This document shows positions 11,710 to 20,278 of a stretch of DNA of 64,000 bases, in pieces. The stretch is from JBCBSK01 sp965250105 (lineage in GTDB: Bacteria; Pseudomonadota; Alphaproteobacteria; Rhizobiales; Tepidamorphaceae), in contig OZ252290.1 of assembly GCA_965250105.1 (NCBI GenBank), positions 310,001 to 374,000 of the forward strand. Direction: 5' to 3'. Position numbers and translations under genes: made by a program. Below the pieces are notes generated by a model that worked only from the letters and a program-made list of their open reading frames with translations, had not been told where the DNA came from and made no database searches. Positions within the stretch are counted from its first letter, which is position 1. The number at the start of each line of letters is the position of its first letter.

Positions 11710-11756
11710 CGTGACAGTGCGTCCGGTGCCGTGCCCGGCCGGGCGGAGGAAACCCC

Positions 11757-12734
11757 ATGTCGTGTGCGAGCGGGCGTCTCGGCGCCGTCCCGACCCTTGA
11801 GTTCGATGATGTCGCGGGACATGTCCGCTGGACGGAGATCGCCGACGCCATCGCCGCCGCGCATGGCCGTGGCCAGCCGGAATCCGGCGATGTCCTGCTC
11901 GAACGCCATGGCCGGTCCTGGCTGACGCGGGTGGCGCGGATAGACGGGCTCGGCAGCCTCACCAAGGCCGTCTCGGTCTATCCCGAAAACCCCGGTCGCG
12001 GGCTGGCGAGCGTGCAAGGCGCGGCCATTCTGTTCAACGACGCGACGGGTTCGGTCGAGGCGATCATCGACAATGACGCGCTCACCCGCCTGAAGACGGC
12101 GGCGGATTCGCTTCTGGGCGCGCGCTTTCTGGCCCGGCCGGATGCCTCGCGGCTTCTGGTCATCGGCGCCGGCGTCGTCGCCGGCGACCTGGTTCGGGCC
12201 TATGCGGACGGCTTCGATCTCGACCGGATCCGCATTTGGAATCGGTCGCGCGATCGCGCCGAAGCGCTGCGAACGACGCTCGCGAACGAGGGCATCGCGG
12301 TCGATATCGCCGACGATCTGGCCCAGGCGATCGGGGACGCCGATGTCATCTCTTCGGCCACCATGTCGCGCGCGCCGCTAATCCCCGGCGCATGGGTGTC
12401 GCCAGGCACGCATGTCGATCTCGTTGGCGCCTATACGCCGGAGATGCGCGAAAGCGATGATGCGCTGATCGCCGGCGGGCAAGTCTTCGTCGACTGCCGG
12501 CTGACGACTGAAACGCGGACCGGCGATCTCGCCGACCCCATCGCGCGTGGCGTCATCGCGCCACAAGACATCCTCGGCAGCCTCTATGACCTCTGCGCCG
12601 GTCAGGCTGGGCGCCAGGACGATGAGGCGATCACGGTGTTCAAGAATGGCGGCGGCGGCCATCTCGACCTGATGGTCGCGCGCTATCTCTACGAGCGCTT
12701 CGCGGCCGGTGCCCTGGCCAGGCCCGGCCCGTGA
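11757..12734 (+). CDS. ornithine cyclodeaminase / mu-crystallin family protein
   Basis: A 325-residue protein of the OCD/mu-crystallin family. It has the substrate-binding N-terminal part (LTKAVSVYPENPGRGLASVQG), the middle segment DNDALTRLKTAADS and a Rossmann motif VIGAGVVAGDL near residues 134-144. Family members either deaminate ornithine to proline or reduce cyclic imines such as pyrroline-2-carboxylate with NAD(P)H. The sequence does not decide between these. GCGGAGGAAACC precedes the ATG. It follows ppc by 105 bases, with a possible terminator between them, so it may be a separate transcript. Together with the pyrroline-reductase-like gene at 23733 it suggests cyclic imine or proline-type metabolism. 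Confidence 0.8.
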   Translation: MSCASGRLGAVPTLEFDDVAGHVRWTEIADAIAAAHGRGQPESGDVLLERHGRSWLTRVARIDGLGSLTKAVSVYPENPGRGLASVQGAAILFNDATGSVEAIIDNDALTRLKTAADSLLGARFLARPDASRLLVIGAGVVAGDLVRAYADGFDLDRIRIWNRSRDRAEALRTTLANEGIAVDIADDLAQAIGDADVISSATMSRAPLIPGAWVSPGTHVDLVGAYTPEMRESDDALIAGGQVFVDCRLTTETRTGDLADPIARGVIAPQDILGSLYDLCAGQAGRQDDEAITVFKNGGGGHLDLMVARYLYERFAAGALARPGP

Positions 12735-12824
12735 CGCGGCTCAGCGTCGGCGGAAACCTGCCCTGCCCGATCCCACCAAAAGGCGACGCCAGAGCATATC
12801 CATTGATTTTAGACAACTCCGGAC

Positions 12825-12847
12825 GCGAAACCGGTTCCCACCTTCGC
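12825..12847. repeat. dispersed intergenic repeat, copy A
   Basis: In the spacer between the OCD-family gene and the CocE gene lies a 23-base imperfect dyad, GCGAA...TTCGC, with the core CCGGTTCCC. It is flanked by a direct repeat CTCCGGA at 12817 and 12856. Its reverse complement matches 20 of 23 positions of the copy at 56599. I recall similar elements between genes of rhizobial chromosomes. Confidence 0.5.
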
Positions 12848-12862
12848 TGGAATTGCTCCGGA

Positions 12863-14968
12863 TCATATCGTCTCAAGCGCGGGCCAGTCCGATAGGGTTC
12901 GGGCCGTTTGGAAGATCGACGCGCCGTCGTCGAAAGCCTCCAGGCATGCGGCGACGATGAAACCCGTATCCCCCCAACGAACCTCCACCCGGCTCCGGAT
13001 CTCGACGTTCCAGTCCGGCCGCTTGTAGACGAGACGCTGTGAAAAGGCGGCGGTCGCGCTGGCCGGGTCGGTCAGGTCGATCGAATAGTCGGCCGAGGTC
13101 TCGAAGCCGAAATCGAGTCCGATTTCAAGGTGATGGGTCACGAGCAGAGGCTGCCGCCAGCCGCTGAGGCGCCATCCCGCGCCCTCCTTGTACCAGCGCT
13201 CGAGCGGCGGCGCCTCGACGACGACATGGCGTTCGCGATCGAGAAGCGCCGAAGCCTGTTCGAAGCGGATCGGCCGGTCCGATCCGCCGGGCGACCGCAC
13301 CGGGAGCCTTAGCGTGCACGCCCCCGTCGAGAGGGTGATGCGGGATTGGCGCGGCGATGGCCAGACGAGAGGCCAATAGGCGCCCGAGATGGCGAGCCTG
13401 ATGCGGTGGCCCGGCGCGAACCGGTAGGCCGTGTTGGCGAGCGCGATCTCGACCACACGCCGCCCACCCCCATTGGCGGTCACGGGCTGGCCGGTATCGT
13501 CGAGCGCCAGATCACGCACCGCATAGGTGACCCGGTGCACCTCGCCCTCGGGCGGCACATCGTTCAACCGCACGGCCACCTGGCCGTCGGGCAGGCCCAT
13601 GTCGACGACCAGCCTCAGCCTGGCCGCGCCAAGAATTTCGATCGCCTCGGTCAGGGGCTCCGTCTCGAACAGGATCGAGCCGGCATCATCGGCCGCCTGG
13701 TCGAGCGGCAGACCGCCCGGGCGCCCGAAATAGCCGGAATCGCCGGCGGCCGACCCGATGCTCAGATCGACCGGCAGGTCTATCTCGTCGGGGTCGGGAG
13801 GCGCGTCCGCCGTCAACCTGCCAGACGAGAGATGATAGAGACGATCCGAAACGCGCGAGGACGGCCAGTTGTCCTCACTGATCCAGCGCCCGGCGCGTGT
13901 GTCGATCAGGTCGCGCGGCGTCTGATAGTCCTGGCACCAGGCGGTCAGGCGCGGCTCAAGGTCCATCCCATTGTCGATGTCCCTCAGCCAACGGTCCCAC
14001 CAGCGCAACGCCAATTGCTGCGAGCTGATCCCTGGGCCCGGATGCCCCTTGTCGGGATAGTGATGCCCCCAAGGCCCGACGACCCCCCAGCAGAGGCCGG
14101 GGCTGTCGGCGAGAAGGGTCATCACCGTATTGCTGTAGCGGTCGGCCCAGCCACCAATCGCCAGGACGGGACAGGCGATCGCGTCGGGCGTCTCGCTGAC
14201 CGACCCATGCCGCCAATAGGCATCGCGGTGTCGATGCGACAGCCACGTCTCGAGCGGAAAGGCGAGATTGTCGAGCCGCGCGATCCACTGGTCGCGCCAG
14301 CCTGGCCCAGCGATCTCGGGATCAGGTGGTGAGGCCAGGATCGCGGGCAGCGTGGTGCCCCATTCGATCGTGTCGTTGAGCACCGCGCCGCCCATGTAAT
14401 GGATGTCGTCGTTGAAGCGGTCATTGGTCGCGCAGACGGCGATGATGGCCTTGAGCGCTTCCGGCCGTCGGGCGGCCGCCTGCAGGCTCGCCGTGCCGCC
14501 CCAGGACGTGCCGAACATGCCAACCCCGCCGTCGCACCAATCCTGACGCGCGATCCAGTCGATCACGTCGACCGCGTCATCCAGCTCCGCCTGCGTGTAC
14601 ATATCGGCCATCAGGCCTTCGGACTGGCCGGTTCCGCGCATGTCGACACGCAGACAACCATAGCCGTGCCGGGCGAAGACGGGATGTTTGCGTTCGTCGC
14701 GGGCACGGACCATGTCGCGCTTGCGGTAAGGGATGTATTCGAGGATCGCCGGCACCGGCGCATCATCTGGCATCTGCGGCAGCCACAGCCGCGCGGAGAG
14801 GCGCACCCCGTCGCGCATCGGGATCCAGTAATGCTCGATCTCGACCACCGGACATCCACCGTCCGATGCCAGGCTTCGCGCCGGATCGACCGGCGGGGGA
14901 CACCGTGTCTCGGCGTCCCCGACAAGCGTCGTGTCATGTGCGGCCGGCCCCGCCCAACCGCCAGACAT
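12863..14968 (-). CDS. CocE/NonD family hydrolase (S15 peptidase-like)
   Basis: About 701 residues in the X-Pro dipeptidyl-peptidase/cocaine esterase family. The N-terminal catalytic alpha/beta-hydrolase domain contains MRDGVRLSARLWLP, the substrate-side EYIPYRKRD, VDMRGTGQSEG and the nucleophile elbow GTSWGG (Ser about 155). The C-terminal half is the jelly-roll domain seen in CocE-type acyl esterases and amidases. Its ATG overlaps the stop of the upstream solute-binding-protein gene (TGATG); an in-frame ATG 15 bases earlier is possible. No signal peptide is seen, so it is probably cytosolic. The pairing with a peptide-type binding protein suggests uptake followed by hydrolysis of an ester or short peptide. 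Confidence 0.82.
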   Translation of the reverse strand: MSGGWAGPAAHDTTLVGDAETRCPPPVDPARSLASDGGCPVVEIEHYWIPMRDGVRLSARLWLPQMPDDAPVPAILEYIPYRKRDMVRARDERKHPVFARHGYGCLRVDMRGTGQSEGLMADMYTQAELDDAVDVIDWIARQDWCDGGVGMFGTSWGGTASLQAAARRPEALKAIIAVCATNDRFNDDIHYMGGAVLNDTIEWGTTLPAILASPPDPEIAGPGWRDQWIARLDNLAFPLETWLSHRHRDAYWRHGSVSETPDAIACPVLAIGGWADRYSNTVMTLLADSPGLCWGVVGPWGHHYPDKGHPGPGISSQQLALRWWDRWLRDIDNGMDLEPRLTAWCQDYQTPRDLIDTRAGRWISEDNWPSSRVSDRLYHLSSGRLTADAPPDPDEIDLPVDLSIGSAAGDSGYFGRPGGLPLDQAADDAGSILFETEPLTEAIEILGAARLRLVVDMGLPDGQVAVRLNDVPPEGEVHRVTYAVRDLALDDTGQPVTANGGGRRVVEIALANTAYRFAPGHRIRLAISGAYWPLVWPSPRQSRITLSTGACTLRLPVRSPGGSDRPIRFEQASALLDRERHVVVEAPPLERWYKEGAGWRLSGWRQPLLVTHHLEIGLDFGFETSADYSIDLTDPASATAAFSQRLVYKRPDWNVEIRSRVEVRWGDTGFIVAACLEAFDDGASIFQTARTLSDWPALETI

Positions 14969-16566
14969 CAGGCCTTGAACCACCAGCGACGGGCCAGCCG
15001 GCTATCATCCATGCGCCGGCTGACGCCGACCGGGCCGTGGCCGAGCTTGTCGGACACGCCATGCAGGAAGCTGCCGAAAGCGAGGACGATCACACCGCCC
15101 TCATTGTGCAAGGTCTCCTGCAGCTCGAAATACATGTCACGCCGTTTGGCCTCGTCGCTTTCGGCACGCGCTTCGGCGAGGATGCGGTCGAAACGCTCGT
15201 TCTTGAAGTAGGTGCTGTTCCAAGGCGAGGTCGAGACATAGGTCGAGCTCAGCATCCAATCGACCGTGGGCCGGCCGTTCCAGTAGACGGCGCACCACGG
15301 CGCGGTCAGCCAGACATTCGACCAGTAGCCATCCGCCGGTTCGCGCTTCACCGTCACGTCGACGCCGACATCCTTCAGCGACTCCTGCATCAGGACGCCC
15401 ATGTCGACGGCGCCGGCGAAGGCCCCGTCGCTGGTCGAGAACTCGACGGCCAAACCGTCAAGCCCGGCTTCCTTGAGATGGAACCTGGCGCGGTCGGGAT
15501 CATAGTCCCGCTGCGGCAGGTCGGTGTTGAAATAGCGCACCCCACGGCCGACCGGATTGTCGTTGCCGACATAGCCGAAGCCGCCGAACACCTTGTCGAG
15601 GATTTCCTGGCGGCGGATGCCGTATTTGATTGCCTGGCGCACATTGTTGTCGGTGAAGGGATCGACATCGGTGCGCATGTCGGCGGTGTAGTGCTGGGTG
15701 CCGGGGATCTCGAGAAGGGAAAACCCCGAGACGCCATCGAGCCGACGCGCGGTGTTGATGTCCGGCTGGCCGATCACATCAACGGAATCGCCCATCAGCG
15801 CGCCCGCCTTGGCGGCGGCATCGGCGATGTTCAGGATCTCGACCGAATCGAAATGGCCTTGGTCATCACGATAGAAATTCTCGAACCGCGTGCCGCGAAA
15901 CCGGACGCCCGGCTCGAATTCCTCGAGCCGGTACGGCCCGGTGCCGATCGCGGCGTTCCAATCTTCGGTGCCTTCCTGGCCGATGATCAGGCCAAAGGCG
16001 GAGAGATGGGCCGGCAGGTCGAAATTGACCTCCCTCTGGACCATGACGACGGTGCGGTCGCCATCGGCCTTCAGCTCTTCGAGATTGGCGATGATCTGTT
16101 GGCCCTCGGCGAACTTGTTGTCCTCGCCGAGATGCTGTTTGAGCGACCACACCACATCGTCGGGCGTGAGCGACTTGCCGTCATGGAACTCGACGCCCTC
16201 GCGCAATGTGAAGGCCCAGGTCTTGCCGTCGGACGAGACATCCCAACTTTCGGCGAGGCTCGGCACCGGCGTACCGGTCGCGTCGATCTCCGTCAGCGTG
16301 TCATAGCAGGCCAGCACGCCTTGCGTCGGATGGTCGGCGCCGAGCGCCTGCATCGGATCGAAGGTGTCGGAGGTTCCACCGCCATCGGCACCGACACGCA
16401 GATGGCCTCCGCGCGACGGCGCCGCGCGCACCGTATCGGACCACAGCGTCGTCGCCAGGGCCGTTGACGCGCCCATGGCGAGCGCGGCGGTCATGAAATC
16501 GCGCCGGCTCAGCCGGCGGCGCGCGGCATCCGTCACCAGAGCATCGAATTTCGTGTCGTTCGTCAT
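14968..16566 (-). CDS. ABC transporter substrate-binding protein, family 5 (Tat-exported)
   Basis: A roughly 532-residue periplasmic solute-binding protein of the peptide/nickel/opine class. The start at 16566 is chosen because AGAGGGG lies six bases before it; an ATG at 16593 is also in frame. A Tat signal follows (LSRRDFMTAALAMGAS, then a hydrophobic stretch). Typical family-5 segments include DVVWSLKQHLGED and IGTGPYRLEEFEPG. It is close to the proteins at 18675 and 63093: all three share a DGYWSNVW or DGYFSNVW motif and an RRWWF/ERWWF/ERWSF tail. No permease or ATPase genes are nearby. Divergent from an XRE-cupin regulator; ligand unknown. Confidence 0.85.
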   Translation of the reverse strand: MTNDTKFDALVTDAARRRLSRRDFMTAALAMGASTALATTLWSDTVRAAPSRGGHLRVGADGGGTSDTFDPMQALGADHPTQGVLACYDTLTEIDATGTPVPSLAESWDVSSDGKTWAFTLREGVEFHDGKSLTPDDVVWSLKQHLGEDNKFAEGQQIIANLEELKADGDRTVVMVQREVNFDLPAHLSAFGLIIGQEGTEDWNAAIGTGPYRLEEFEPGVRFRGTRFENFYRDDQGHFDSVEILNIADAAAKAGALMGDSVDVIGQPDINTARRLDGVSGFSLLEIPGTQHYTADMRTDVDPFTDNNVRQAIKYGIRRQEILDKVFGGFGYVGNDNPVGRGVRYFNTDLPQRDYDPDRARFHLKEAGLDGLAVEFSTSDGAFAGAVDMGVLMQESLKDVGVDVTVKREPADGYWSNVWLTAPWCAVYWNGRPTVDWMLSSTYVSTSPWNSTYFKNERFDRILAEARAESDEAKRRDMYFELQETLHNEGGVIVLAFGSFLHGVSDKLGHGPVGVSRRMDDSRLARRWWFKA

Positions 16567-16722
16567 ATCCATCCCCTCTGTCTCACCGTCCATGTCCGCC
16601 GGTCATTCTTTCACCGGTCATTCATTCGCTGGTTACGCGCCACCGGTCGTTCCGTCGCTGGCCCTTCCTCCCTGGCCACACGCCGCCCGATCCGGATCGG
16701 TCTATTGCAGCGTGGCGCATGG

Positions 16723-16749
16723 ACAGGAATTTGACAAATAAATTCCTGT
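16723..16749. promoter_or_regulatory. 10-base inverted repeat operator candidate
   Basis: The arms ACAGGAATTT and AAATTCCTGT are perfect reverse complements separated by seven bases. The element lies in the spacer between the solute-binding-protein gene (minus) and the XRE-cupin gene (plus) and overlaps a TTGACA hexamer at 16731. Position and quality make it the likely binding site of the XRE-cupin regulator for control of both directions; that link is inference. Confidence 0.65.
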
Positions 16750-16863
16750 TAAGATTGAAATGATCGGCTTTCTTGCGACAGCTATCCACGAACGGGACGC
16801 CGTTCCGCCGGTTGACTTGCGGCCGGGCTCGCCCCTAGAGACGGACAGTCCCGGATCCGTCAC

Positions 16864-17562
16864 ATGCCAACGCGACCCAACCCGACAATGCCCTCCGCCG
16901 GTTCGGAGATCCGCGAGCTACGCAAGGCGCGCGGCATGACGCTGAAGGACCTCCAGGTCCGGACCGGCGTCTCGCTCAGCTATCTCAGCGCCATCGAGCG
17001 CGGCACCAACAAGCCGTCCCTCGACGTGCTCGAAGCGGTCGCCGAGGCGCTGTCGGTCGATGTGAACTGGTTCTTTCCGTCCCGTCGTGGCAATGGGCCG
17101 ATGGAGCGCGCCTTTGTGGTCCGGGCTGGAAACCGGCGCAATCTGAACAGCCTCTACGAGCAGAGCGCGCGGGAGATCGGCTATAGCGACAGCCTCCTGT
17201 CGAGCTCGATCGGCGGGCTGTTCTATATGGGCATGGCCGTCTACGCCCCCGGCGCCGAACGCCCCGACGAACCCTATCACGTCCATGACGGCGAACAGCA
17301 TGGCGTGGTGATCAAGGGGGAACTCGAACTGACCATCGGCGACGAGGTGATCGTGCTGCGGGCCGGCGACAGCTATAGCTTCGATGCCCGCATCCCCCAT
17401 CACGGCCGCAACCGGACCGATCAGGAAACCGTCCTGATCTGGGGCGTGTCGCCGGTCGTCATCCCGCGACATGTCGCGCAAGGGGAAGCCGATGCGCCAC
17501 CGGCCGATGCCCATATGCAAGGCCGACCCCGTATCGCCGGGACGAAACGCGGAACATCCTGA
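16864..17562 (+). CDS. XRE-family regulator with C-terminal cupin domain
   Basis: A 232-residue transcription factor. The N-terminal helix-turn-helix runs from about residue 15 to 70 (EIRELRKARGMTLKDLQVRTGVSLSYLSAIERG). The C-terminal cupin has the metal-site-like motif YHVHDGEQHGVVIKGELELTIG and a second histidine region (RIPHHGRN). Such regulators (PuuR/SutR-like) usually sense amines, amino acids or their derivatives and repress adjacent catabolic or transport genes. It is divergent from the solute-binding-protein and CocE operon with a strong inverted repeat in between. An in-frame ATG at 16888 is a possible alternative start. Confidence 0.85.
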   Translation: MPTRPNPTMPSAGSEIRELRKARGMTLKDLQVRTGVSLSYLSAIERGTNKPSLDVLEAVAEALSVDVNWFFPSRRGNGPMERAFVVRAGNRRNLNSLYEQSAREIGYSDSLLSSSIGGLFYMGMAVYAPGAERPDEPYHVHDGEQHGVVIKGELELTIGDEVIVLRAGDSYSFDARIPHHGRNRTDQETVLIWGVSPVVIPRHVAQGEADAPPADAHMQGRPRIAGTKRGTS

Positions 17563-17594
17563 CCCGGGATCGGGTCACGGACGCATCTGCCATC

Positions 17595-18509
17595 TTACGA
17601 ACCTTCGGGCCCTCCGGCCTGCGTGATGATCCATTGCCTGACGCGGCGGTAGAGACCAACTTCCTTGAAGCTGCTTGATCCAACGAGAAAATAGCCATCG
17701 TTATGAACGAGCTTTTCGGCAAAGGGCGCGACAAGGACACGCGTCTCGATATCCTTGCTCAGAAGATTGCGGCAACCGAGCCCTACCCCGAGCCCTTCGC
17801 GCACGGCGGCAATCGTCAACGACCGATCGCTGAAGGAGAAGGTACTGCGCAAATCGTCGAGATCGGCACCAACGCGCCCGAGCCAATGCGCCCATTCGGA
17901 AAAGGTCTTCAGGTTGGCGATGACCGGCAGCCGCTTCAGATCGTCGACATGGGAGACGGGATGCCGGTCGAAGAATGCCGCGCTGCAGACCGGCGTCGCG
18001 GTGCGCTGGAACAGGATGTCGTGACCGAGCGAGCGCGCCATGTCGAGCTGCCCGAAACTGATGGCGAGATCGGCGTCGCTGGCGAACAGATCCATGGGAC
18101 GGTCGGCACCGATGACATCGAGGCGCAGTTCCGGGAACGCCTCGTGGAAGCTGCGCATGCGCGGGAACAGCCAGTTGAGCGCGACGAAGGGGTGCACCGC
18201 GATCCTGAGCGGCCGCCGGCCGCTATCGATCAGGAAGCGGCGGGTCGCCGCGCCGAGAAGCGACAGCGCCGCGCGCACGTCCTCGACATAGGCCGCGCCG
18301 TCCTCGGTTAGGACGACCCGGTTCTTCAGGCGGTCGAAGAGCTTCCAGCCGAGCAGGCTTTCCATGCCGCCGATCTGATGGCTGACGGCCGACGGCGTCA
18401 TGCCGAGCTCCTCGGCCGCGCGCTGGAAGCTGCCGAGCCGGGCGGCCGCCTCGAAGGCCAGCAGTGCGCGCGTCGACGGGAGCTTCACCGGGTTGACACG
18501 TTGCACCAT
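17595..18509 (-). CDS. LysR-family regulator (GcvA-like)
   Basis: A 304-residue LysR-type regulator. The winged helix (residues about 12-70: STRALLAFEAAARLGSFQRAAEELGMTPSAVSHQI) matches the GcvA/AmpR subgroup. The remainder is the periplasmic-binding-like effector domain. It is convergent with the XRE gene and divergent from the solute-binding-protein gene at 18675. The 165-base spacer contains a T-N11-A dyad, so it probably controls the 18675-21478 unit and itself. Effector unknown. Confidence 0.87.
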   Translation of the reverse strand: MVQRVNPVKLPSTRALLAFEAAARLGSFQRAAEELGMTPSAVSHQIGGMESLLGWKLFDRLKNRVVLTEDGAAYVEDVRAALSLLGAATRRFLIDSGRRPLRIAVHPFVALNWLFPRMRSFHEAFPELRLDVIGADRPMDLFASDADLAISFGQLDMARSLGHDILFQRTATPVCSAAFFDRHPVSHVDDLKRLPVIANLKTFSEWAHWLGRVGADLDDLRSTFSFSDRSLTIAAVREGLGVGLGCRNLLSKDIETRVLVAPFAEKLVHNDGYFLVGSSSFKEVGLYRRVRQWIITQAGGPEGS

Positions 18510-18620
18510 GGATCAATCCAAGCCGAATGCCGGGCACGGATCAACCATCCCGCTGTCGCGCGGCGGTCGGCTTTTTCAGCGTGCATGAGAATTTTGCGCT
18601 GTCGGCGCGCCGAAGCCTCA

Positions 18621-18632
18621 CGGAAGCTTCCG
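18621..18632. repeat. 12-base palindrome CGGAAGCTTCCG
   Basis: A perfect palindrome in the spacer between the LysR gene and the solute-binding-protein gene, 11 bases upstream of the LysR-box candidate. It may be part of the same control region; no specific function can be assigned. Confidence 0.3.
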
Positions 18633-18642
18633 GAAAAACACG

Positions 18643-18655
18643 TGATCGTAGATCA
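18643..18655. promoter_or_regulatory. LysR-box candidate TGATCGTAGATCA
   Basis: This 13-base dyad fits the T-N11-A pattern of LysR-type binding sites and lies 20 bases before the ATG at 18675, in the divergent spacer with the LysR gene. Proximity to the start codon suggests a repression site or a downstream activation half-site. Confidence 0.4.
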
Positions 18656-18674
18656 TCGCTTTCCGGAGGATCCC

Positions 18675-20264
18675 ATGCCCAAGACGTCTTCATCCGCATC
18701 GCGCGGCGGCCTCCTGTCCGCGCCCCTCGACCGTCGCACGGTGCTCGGCGGGATCGCCGCCGGCAGCGCCCTGCTCCTGCCCGGCATGAGCGGCGCCCGC
18801 GCCGCCGAGCCGAGACCCGGCGGCCGCTTCCGCGTCGGCGTCGCGGGCGGCGCCACGACAGACAGTCTCGACCCCGCCACCTTCGCCAGCGAGTTCATGA
18901 TGCTCCTGGCCTTCAGCATGGCCAATCATCTGATCGAGATCCGGAGCGACGGCACGCTGGCCGGCGAACTGGCGGAAAGCTGGGAAGGCTCGGACGGCGC
19001 CACGGTCTGGCGCTTCAAGCTACGCCCCGGCATCACCTTCCAGGACGGGCGCGATCTCACCGCCGAGGATGTGATCGTCTCGATCCGCCACCATCTCGGC
19101 GAGGACTCCAAATCCGCCGTCAAGTCGAGCCTCGAAGCGATCGCCGATATCCGCGTCGAGGGCGGCGACACGGTTGTCTTCGAACTTGCCTCCGGCAATG
19201 CCGATTTCCCCTATATCTTCACCGACTACCGTATCCCGATCCTGCCGGCCAAGGATGGCGCGCTCGATTTCCAGGCGATGATCGGAACCGGGCCCTACAG
19301 GCTTCTATCCTTCGAGCCGGGCGTGCGCGCGATCTTCACGAAGAATCCCGACTACTGGAAATCCGGCCTGCCGTATTTCGACGAGATCGAACTGATCACG
19401 GTGCTCGACAATGCCGCGCGCCAGAACGCGCTCGTCACCGGCGATGTCGATGCCATAAGCGCCGCCGAACCCCGGACATCCGACCTTCTGGCGCGCCAGG
19501 AAGGCATCGACCTGATCGAGGTCACCGGCCGGCTGCACTATTCCTGGCCGATGCGCGTCGATGTCGCGCCCTTCGACAATCTGGATTTCCGGCTCGCCGT
19601 GAAGAATGCGCTCGACCGGCAGGAGCTGCTCGACAAGATCCACTACGGACGCGGCTCGGTCGGCAATGACCAACCGATTTCGGCGGCCTATGAATTCTGG
19701 GCCGACCTGCCGCAGCGGGTCCCGGATCTCGACAAGGCCCGCCATCACCTGCGCAAGTCGGGCGTCGGCGACAATCCGAGCATCCAGCTGCACGTCTCCG
19801 ATGGCGCCTATGCGGGTGCCGTCCAGTCGGGCGAACTCATGAGCGAGCAATTGGCGCGCGCCGGTATCGACCTGCAGATCGTCCGCGAGCCGAGCGACGG
19901 CTACTGGTCGAATGTCTGGCGGGTCAAGCCGTGGTGCGCGGCGTTCTGGTTCGGTCGCCCGACGATCGACTGGATGATGACGTCTGGCTATGCCGCCGAT
20001 TCCGCGTTCAACGACACCGGCTGGCAGAATCCGCGCTTCAACGAACTGCTCGTCGCGGCCCGCGCCGAACTCGATCAGGCAAAGCGCGGGGAGATGTATT
20101 ACGAGATGCAGTCGCTCGTGCGCGATGACGGCGCGACGCCGATCACGAGCTTCGGCAGCTTTCTCTATGCCGCCCGCGACACCGTCGGACGCCCCGACGT
20201 GCTGTCTTCGACCTATACGCTGGACGGCGGCAAGGCTGTCGAGCGCTGGTGGTTCACGTCCTGA
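18675..20264 (+). CDS. ABC transporter substrate-binding protein, family 5 (Tat-exported)
   Basis: A 529-residue solute-binding protein starting at the ATG preceded by CCGGAGGATCCC. The Tat signal has its arginine pair at residues 20-21 (DRRTVLGG), with likely cleavage near ARAAE (about residue 43). Family-5 features include TFQDGRDLTAEDVIVS and IGTGPYRLLSFEPG. It is a paralogue of the proteins at 14968 and 63093, sharing REPSDGYWSNVW and the tail ERWWF. Only a CoA-transferase gene follows, 14 bases later; no permease or ATPase is present, so the membrane part must be encoded elsewhere. Probably regulated by the divergent LysR protein. Confidence 0.87.
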   Translation: MPKTSSSASRGGLLSAPLDRRTVLGGIAAGSALLLPGMSGARAAEPRPGGRFRVGVAGGATTDSLDPATFASEFMMLLAFSMANHLIEIRSDGTLAGELAESWEGSDGATVWRFKLRPGITFQDGRDLTAEDVIVSIRHHLGEDSKSAVKSSLEAIADIRVEGGDTVVFELASGNADFPYIFTDYRIPILPAKDGALDFQAMIGTGPYRLLSFEPGVRAIFTKNPDYWKSGLPYFDEIELITVLDNAARQNALVTGDVDAISAAEPRTSDLLARQEGIDLIEVTGRLHYSWPMRVDVAPFDNLDFRLAVKNALDRQELLDKIHYGRGSVGNDQPISAAYEFWADLPQRVPDLDKARHHLRKSGVGDNPSIQLHVSDGAYAGAVQSGELMSEQLARAGIDLQIVREPSDGYWSNVWRVKPWCAAFWFGRPTIDWMMTSGYAADSAFNDTGWQNPRFNELLVAARAELDQAKRGEMYYEMQSLVRDDGATPITSFGSFLYAARDTVGRPDVLSSTYTLDGGKAVERWWFTS

Positions 20265-20278
20265 CGGAAACGGGCATA

